From assembly GCA_040285825.1 (NCBI GenBank), contig JAUPSS010000004.1, positions 806,001 to 870,000 on the forward strand: a stretch of DNA of 64,000 bases. The letters are read 5' to 3'. Below, piece after piece: positions 57,715 to 64,000 of the stretch; position 1 is the first letter of the stretch, and the number at the start of each line of letters is the position of its first letter. Under the pieces are notes generated by a model. That model was not told the DNA's origin and did no database searches. It saw only the letters and a list, made by a program, of their open reading frames with translations. The DNA comes from Eukaryota sp. TZLM1-RC. Taxonomy: Eukaryota > Metamonada: BaSk clade. A program made the position numbers and the translations under genes.

Positions 57715-58374
57715 GAATATGGTATAAGTGATTTAATGTATTGATGGAATGGGGTATACGAATTCCTTTTTATGTCAGGGGTATACGATTTCCATTTTTT
57801 GTGAAAAACGGTATATAAATGCTTTTCCCATTATGTTATAATGTAAACCAGGGCCAGCAACTGAATTCAAACGCAATCGATTTATGGTAAAGAGGATCAA
57901 TTAGGACAACCAAGATCTTTTCAAAACCCAAGTTGAGGCTTTTAATATACCTTAAGATCAAGCAAACCTATTCCTAAGTTACCTGTACACTCTCACCATT
58001 AAAGGTCATACTATAGTTATTAGCTTTTGTCTTGAAGAACGAATAAGGGTTCTTTAAAAGTGTTTTTGATGTATATATGAATACAAAGTGGTTCAAAATG
58101 CACTGGGAAAAGGGAACAAAAGTAGCCTTCAAACTAGCAATAGGGGTGAGTCTCTGTCGTCTGAAGGTATGCGAATGGGCTTCCTGAAGGTAATTTTGGA
58201 TTGTTGATCCGCAACAAAAGATGTAGGTACTATTCCCTTAAATAAGAGTCACTCTTCAGGAAGAAAGAAGAGTGTTGTACCTTTCCGGATCGCCAACCAA
58301 GAATAATTAATTTTATTAATAAACTTAGATTTCTCTCTCTCCTTCGTGTGTTCATCTGCCTAATGGCATCAAAT

Positions 58375-58690
58375 AAAGATCAAGCAAACCTATACCTCAC
58401 TTATCCATACACTTTCACCATTGAAGGCCATACTATAGTTATTGTCTTTTGTCTTGAAGAACGAATAAGGGTTCTTTAAAAGTGTTTTTGATGTATATTT
58501 GAATACAAAGAGGTTCAAAATACACTGGGAAAAGGGAACAAAAGCAGGCTTCAAACTAGTGATAGGGGTTTGTTTATGTCGTCTGAAGGTTTGTGAAAAG
58601 GGTTGCTCAAGGTGGTTTTGGAATGTTAATCCGCAACAAAAAATGTAGGTACTATTCCCTTGATTAAGGGTCACTCTTGTGGAAGAAAGA
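58375..58690. repeat. Diverged copy of the MULE upstream flank
   Basis: Aligns with 57952-58280 (AAGATCAAGCAAACCTAT, GTCTTGAAGAACGAATAAGG, TTAAAAGTGTTTTTGATGTA). The copies lie about 423 bp apart, so this flank was itself tandemly duplicated before the array formed. A further 85-bp relative is at 59766-59850. Confidence 0.85.
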
Positions 58691-60649
58691 ATAGTGTTTT
58701 ACCTTTGAGGATCACCAACCAAGAATTTAAACAGAGTGAGAGCCATGGTAGGGTGTGTGTTGAACCAAGAAAGAAGAGGTCTTCGAAAGTTCATGTTGTT
58801 GTGAAGTACATAACAAGCATAAGTGGCTCGTGCAGGGCAGTTATGACCAATTGCATACGAGCAGAAGAAGTTAAGCTTCCAAGACACAAGACCATCAGGT
58901 AGGAGCTGTTAGTATTTGCCTTGTAGCTGGCGACACCTTACATCCACTAAACATTGGAGAGGTCTACTAGTGGGTAGCGCATGATTATGAGCTTTTCTTG
59001 ACATGAACAGGACAGCAAACGGCCATGATGTAGAGATTTGCTCGAGCTTCTCATACATATGACCTTTGCCAGTTCTGTTGAATGGATATCTGAGTTTTGG
59101 CTCAGAGACCGCCACAAAGTCAAGACACTGGATCCAGAATTGATACTGAGTCAGGAAATGACTGTCTTAAGGGAAGCGCACAGCAAAAACTCTGGTCAGC
59201 TGTCCATCAATATAATGACACACTGGCCGCTCAAAGAACTGATGAAGAGAACATGTACGTGCCAATGACTTCATAGACCTTACTGAAAGTAGAAGGTTTA
59301 CTGACAATCAGAAATGATTGATTTTTTAGTTTCAGTTACATATAAAATTTGGATTATTTTCAACTTTTCACATCCACAAAACAATAAAACATGATCAAAC
59401 TGGTAAGTAGATACATTTATTATTGATACTAGACCTGCTTTGATGGCTTCTTTCCTCAAATCAGCAATCTGGCGTCAAATTTGATGAAATTGTGGCAAGT
59501 CACAGCAGTTGTTTGTTTAATCTTGGTGTTTGTAGATTCCATGTGTTCGTATAAAGTTTCACATTTTAATTAATGCATTCACTTCTTACCCCAGCATAAA
59601 CATGTCACGAACCTCTGGCACACACATATTTTTTTGGCACTCACAACACCCGTTCTATCACTCTCGAGCAAAATATACAAATCCCAAAGCTGGTCTATTA
59701 TTGTGTCTCTGTGCTGGTTGTTTCATTCTGTGTTTTTGTTAGTTAACGTAAGATTTTTGGCAAAAAAAGATTAATTAGGACAGCCATGATCTATTCGAAA
59801 GAAAACTTGAGGCTTTTGAAATACATTAAGATCAAACAAACCTAAACCTAGATTCCTTTCAAGCAACACAAAATTCAAGACACTTTGACAGAAGCGGTGA
59901 AATACTTGATTGATATCCAGTCGAATAATGATACTAAAGTTTTTATTTCAAAAATTCAAATATGTCACAACCTCCCAATACCTCAACACATCAAAACCAA
60001 AACATTGAAAATCATCGGTCACAGGAATTCCTTGCTACCAGTCTTACGCTACTGATGTGGAACAAAGGGTTGTCAAAAAGCGAAAATGCTGGTGAGTTCA
60101 TTCCGTTTGACACAGTGTATTTTTTTGGGAGAGCTAAACAAATGGCGAATGTTATCGGGATGTATCAACTGTTTTCTTATAGTTCGAATTTTGTCTTCAA
60201 ATGCATCAAGAATTGTCAAGAAGGGGGATAGGCATTTTGTGGTGACGAAGATGCGCTAATAACAGGTAAATTATGAAAATTTATTAGCACAATGTGCCGT
60301 GCCAGTAATAGGGTATTTTAATAATAGGTAAAATACAGTATTAATCATAAAACACGTTCATGCAACCTGAATTCAAGAACGTTCAAAAGAATTAATGACA
60401 TTTTGTATTCATATTTACCCAGGTAATGGTAATAAGATGAATTGTCATTTCAAAGTATCATATATTTTACATCATTTTTTTATATGTAATTGCTGAGATC
60501 TTCAGATCAGTTTTAAATAAAATTTCAACATATTGTGAAGAATCATAAAGTAAATAAAACAAAAATTTAGCAGCATGAATTGGTGAAAGTGAATGTAAAT
60601 AATGTGAAGAAATTCTATAAGTCTTGAATAAAGCAATTTATTCAATTCA
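58691..60649. other. Gene-poor stretch, nothing firmly recognised
   Basis: Minus-strand frames at 58699-58887 and 58909-59115 contain Cys/His-rich text (for example P-L-Q-C-L-V-D-V-R-C) that could be transposase debris, but I recognise no motif. A plus-strand ATG at 59962 opens 89 codons without a known domain. The A-rich flank before 60650 precedes the retrotransposon fragment. Confidence 0.35.
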
Positions 60650-61560
60650 ATTGTTATATAATAATATATGCAGCTCGGCTGTTTTAATTCAAGATCTTCA
60701 CTCATTGTTATTGGAAAATGGTGTTTGTGAAAACAAGGCGTCAGATTCTTCACTTTTTGTAAGCATTGTACCACGAAGATTTGGATTGTGTGCCACTAAT
60801 GAAGCATTTGTAACAAAGATGAGATTATATTTGAACATCCCCATTAACCAATTATTATCAAAAGAAAAATGTATTTGTTCGAATTCACCTCAACTCACTT
60901 TGCGCCATGCTCTAAATTGCTCTAAATTGATAACTTATCGTTCTTCATTACATGATGCTGTTAGAGACACTGTTTTCAATATGGCACAAACTGCAAGGAT
61001 ATCGTGTATCAAAGAGCCCCTGCTGAAGGAAACACTTTCTCTGAATAATTTTGGTTCTGATGATAGAGGTGATGTATACTGTGATTGGATTGATAATTCT
61101 GAAGCTATTGTTGACTTTGTCTCATGTAATGTTGCAAACGATACTTTGGTTCACAGAAGAAAACTTAATCCTGTGGCTGCTCTAAATTTTAAAGCAAAAG
61201 AAAAACATCGAAAATATGATAAAGAAATTGAAGATGCAAATATCGATAGAAATACACAGCTGGTTTTTATTGCTTTCCCATTTTCGATAAATGGAAGATT
61301 ATCTGTTGAAGCAGAAACTTTTTTGGATGACTTCCAAAAAATGGTGAAAGAAAAAACAATGAACAGATTTGATATTTTTTTATGGCGTTCACGGATTCAA
61401 TTTGCCATTATTAATAGATTACCGCGGTTTTTCAATCGAATTAGAGAAGCTTTAGCTAGACAGCAAGCAAATCAAGATTTTGTAGAGGAAATCTTGGTTT
61501 AATGATAGTCGTCCCATTAGTTATGATTTAATTTAATCAAGTGTGCAAATTCAATAAAAT
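60650..61560 (+). mobile_element. 5'-truncated REL-type non-LTR retrotransposon
   Basis: Contains the last third of the coding region and the 3' tail AAGTGTGCAAATTCAATAAA. It belongs to the same subfamily as the fragments at 1318, 31954 and 35791 and is the least damaged of them. Truncation at the 5' end is typical of aborted reverse transcription. Confidence 0.9.
60658..61502 (+). CDS. C-terminal part of retrotransposon protein with REL endonuclease
   Basis: Open from upstream of the truncation to TAA at 61500-61502, without stops. It shows N-N-I-C-S-S-A-V-L, V-P-R-R-F-G-L-C-A-T-N-E, the endonuclease zinc motif C-I-C-X8-H-X3-C (about 60871-60915), D-D-R-G-D-V-Y-C-D-W-I-D, I-V-D-F-V-S-C-N (catalytic acidic residues), K-H-R-K-Y-D, then the C-terminal helix R-I-Q-F-A-I-I-N-R-L-P-R-F and A-R-Q-Q-A-N-Q-D. 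Here no frameshift is needed between K-Y-D and the C terminus, unlike the copy at 6992. No RT domain, so not autonomous. Confidence 0.9.
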
Positions 61561-61999
61561 AAATTTTTCTACAGTAAATAGCTTTTGACAATGTGTTTGG
61601 ATTTTTGATTTGGTCTTCATCAAATGAATGTATAAGCAACTGCTTTGCTGATTTTCCAAATTGCTCATACATCACATCAAGGGGTCTATAAATGAACACA
61701 AGGTAATGGACCACTGCTTTTTATTTTATTAGATGAACTGGAGTACATAGCAATTTATCATGAACATAGGCATAAAAGTACATTCTTTGAAATTATTGTA
61801 CAAAGATTTTGTTTGAAACAACAAGTAATTACGTGTTTTTTGTCACAGATTACAGCCCACAAAAACAAAATAATGAATATAGACTAGACATTGACAACCA
61901 TCCATTCGTCAATTAAAATTCAACTGAATATGAATGATTCTTTCAAAAATGTAACTAATGAAATGACGGAATCCATGATCTACTTAAATGTTGAGTTAC
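61561..61999. other. Intergenic stretch, nothing recognised
   Basis: AT-rich, with no supported gene or repeat. Confidence 0.3.
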
Positions 62000-62170
62000 A
62001 TCAGTTTTTATTAACTAAATCAAAATGGTACCAACCTATTACAAGATTCAAGCTGTTTTGCAGCACCTTAGTCACCAAATTCCTTGGCTTATTCATACCA
62101 TATCTTAGCTTGGTGAAGATTGAGTACATGTTTACCAAATTTATAACAAATACCTAAATTTTCCTATGTT
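62000..62170 (-). pseudogene. Sel1-repeat remnant
   Basis: The minus strand reads Y-N-I-G, then N-L-G-I-C-Y-K-F-G-K, L-H-Q-A-K-I-W-Y-E, stop, A-K-E-F-G-D, stop, G-A-A-K-Q-L-E-S-C, the exact order of the last Sel1 unit of the copy at 15386 (N-L-G-I-C-Y-K-H-D-R, L-H-Q-A-I-K-W-Y-E-K). Two stops show that it is dead. Confidence 0.65.
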
Positions 62171-62238
62171 GTATCCATCTCTATGTTCATAACCATTATT
62201 CTGTTCAATAATACTTGAGCCCGACAACGAATAAAGAA

Positions 62239-62415
62239 TAACAAATACACAAAGTTTTAAATTCCACATCACAACAGTTAATCACTAATGAATCAAAAAG
62301 TTGTGTTAGGATCAAATAGAACAAATATAAAATATCATATACACAAAGAAAGCTTCAGATTCCACCTCGCAGCAGTTAATCACTAAAAATTCAAAAAGCT
62401 GTGTTAGATTCAAAA
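62239..62415 (+). repeat. Short tandem duplication, about 102-bp period
   Basis: ACACAAAG...TTCCAC.TC.CA.CAGTTAATCACTA and TCAAAAAG.TGTGTTAG occur twice (62239-62320 and 62341-62415). Imperfect and non-coding. Confidence 0.7.
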
Positions 62416-62420
62416 ATTGA

Positions 62421-63079
62421 ATTCATTATTCCCTCATAAAACTTGGCACTACCTCAAAATGCTCAAAGCAAACTGAAGCAGTTTTACCTCAACAACTGGG
62501 CAAAGAAATATCAAGGGACATTATTTCTAAGAGGATTGTTGAAATCAAAACTTACAAAATAATAAGAAGAAGAACTACAAGGTCCAATTGAGATGAAATA
62601 CGATGCTTACAGTTCAAAAGATGAGTAAGAACAGTTTCCAGTACATTAACACCTTGATCATTTAACTTTTGACAGGGAAAGCTTTCAAACATTATTTCCC
62701 TTGTTCCAATGTACTAATGCTTCTATTACCCTCCAAAATAATTATAAAATCCGTTACAACGATGTGAACCTCGAAATTCAACCAACTATAGCTTTTTGTG
62801 ACTCTTTCATCGAGTAGGAGAAACAATGGAAACGAGCAGACCAGTTGAAGAAACCTAGTTACTATAGTTTAGTCCCATTAGTTCTGTTTCACAAGATTTT
62901 TTCTACCTTGTTACTCTTGATGTTGAACATGTTGAATGATAGCATTGGTTGAGGGAATATAAAATGACTATACAGCATTATTGGAACAATTTGAGGTGAA
63001 ATAGAGTTTCTCACAACCATCATCTTTCCTCAGGCACCTTCTGTTGCTCTGTTGCTTCCCCTTGGTAATTCCATGAGCC
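62421..63079. other. Intergenic stretch, 5' flank of the RCC1-like gene
   Basis: No domain, RNA gene or repeat was recognised. Confidence 0.3.
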
Positions 63080-64000
63080 ATGGATCTCACCTCTGATGAA
63101 GAACACACTTTACAATCTTTCCTTCATTCTGCCCAAAATCATTATTCGATGTTTTCTCTTTCCTGCTTAACTTCTCATTCTTCCATGAAACACACCAAAA
63201 ATGAAATCATTGACAAAGCTAAGGTCAGCTTGGATGTCCCAATATCCGATCGATCGGAACGAATGGTGGGAGTGAAGTCCATTTCCAGCAGTTTTGCACA
63301 TACACTTCTTCTCACCCATTCTGGTGAGGTTTATGGTTGGGGGAATTTGGACTAACTGCCGTGTAATGGACCAGACGCAATCCAGATTCCAATCAAGATA
63401 CCTTTAAGTGACATTGTTTCCATTTCAGCTGATTATCACCACTCACTTGCTCTCTCTGCTGAGGGAAATTTGTTTGGTTGGGATTGCAATCAGCAAGTTT
63501 CTATGTCAAATAGTATCTCCCTACCAATTACACCAATAGAAATTACTCATGCCATTAAGGAAGTTTATGGTGCCGAGCATTGGTCATTTATTGCAATTGA
63601 TGTTTAACATTCAGGTAACATTTATCTTGAAAATCTTATGTTTATGATTGAATCAACAAAATATCTTGTTTTTTTAAGAATGTAATTAGCAGGTCGTGTC
63701 TCTTTTTCCGAGGTAATCAAGAAAATCAGGATTTAATATTAATATTTGTGATTGATTTTAAAGGCAGTGTATGGAATTTCTTTTAAAGGGGGGAATTCCT
63801 TTAATAATATACCCACCAAAGTCCAAGGTTTAACCAATATTGATACCATTAGTGGAAGCAATGGTAGTTATGCTTCCATTGATGTTAATGGTAAAGTTTT
63901 CATGTGGGGTAAGTTGGCTATTTGACAGTAATCTCTATGAAAATTGTAACCAACCTGTTTGTATTGCAGCTCTTAGCAAAATTAAACACTTTTCAGTAGG
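63080..64000 (+). pseudogene. RCC1-like repeat protein, 5' part, runs off the window
   Basis: ATG at 63080 opens 91 codons ending G-E-V-Y-G-W-G-N-L-D then TAA at 63353-63355. The same frame goes on: I-P-I-K-I-P-L-S-D-I-V, H-H-S-L-A-L-S-A-E-G-N-L-F-G-W and H-W-S-F-I-A-I-D-V up to TAA at 63605. In other frames follow A-V-Y-G-I-S-F-K-G-G and N-G-K-V-F-M-W-G, and after a 19-nt interruption N-L-Y-E-N-C-N-Q-P. These are four to five RCC1 blades, a propeller that often acts as a GTPase exchange factor or protein-binding module. Either the gene is broken or unusual introns are present; I favour decay, since at 63353 the stop replaces a single codon. The motif CCGATCGATCGG lies at 63246-63257. Confidence 0.7.

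Larger units (their letters stand above)
51799..58257. repeat. Tandem unit 3 of the LTR/MULE array
   Basis: Same content and junction as unit 2. It ends at CACTCTTC 58250-58257, after which sequence unique to this end follows (AGGAAGAAAGAAGAGTG), so this is the original right border of the duplicated segment. Confidence 0.93.

Noticed and set aside
38598-58257. Reading the repeated array as three independent retrotransposon insertions
   Set aside because: Units 2 and 3 have a single LTR, identical internal junctions and no target duplications of their own, so they arose by tandem duplication.

Overview
The window is AT-rich (about two thirds A+T by eye) eukaryotic DNA, most likely from a protist or another small-genome eukaryote; I cannot name the lineage. 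Evidence for a eukaryote: a eukaryotic-type DIM1 18S rRNA methyltransferase, a four-EF-hand calmodulin-like gene with a 29-nt GT-AG intron, a TTP-type tandem CCCH zinc-finger protein, a TKL-like protein kinase, SET, Ulp1/C48 and RCC1 remnants, and LTR, non-LTR, MULE and Tc1-like transposons. TAG ends all three of the clean genes, so the standard code appears to apply.

Only a few genes look intact: the CCCH protein (11535-12020), the calmodulin-like gene (18215-18672, minus) and DIM1 (21438-22361). The kinase at 30423-32045 has a complete catalytic domain but a C terminus replaced by antisense retrotransposon sequence. The rest is transposon or decayed gene family. One family combines kinase, coiled coil and Sel1 repeats (1-1254, 1886-2566, 15386-16322, 30423-31953, 33185-33303 and its copy, 62000-62170). 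A second family has RCC1-like repeats (28500-28690, 34894-35670, 63080-end).

Non-LTR retrotransposons of the type with a C-terminal restriction-enzyme-like endonuclease (CCHC plus D...D) are scattered throughout. The best copy (6901-10176) is nearly full length. It sits inside an older antisense copy of a related element and is flanked by an 11-bp target duplication. Other copies are fragments at 1318, 12640, 13820, 17130, 26684, 29163, 31954 (with tandem copies to 34505), 35791 and 60650.

From 38.0 to 58.3 kb lies a composite array. A Ty3/gypsy-like LTR retrotransposon (minus strand, 186-bp LTRs, 4-bp target duplication) is inserted in the downstream part of a MULE-type DNA transposon. A unit of about 6460 bp (part of pol, PR, gag, LTR, MULE transposase, MULE upstream flank) then follows twice more in tandem. 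The first element keeps integrase but has lost protease and most of RT; the two later units keep protease and RT but have lost integrase and the 3' LTR.

Other points: a remnant of a TnpB/Fanzor-like RuvC nuclease (19.1-19.9 kb, minus), two Tc1/IS630-like remnants, a solo LTR and a related 100-bp LTR-like insert, a short TTAGGG run, and a possible CaaX box on the CCCH protein.
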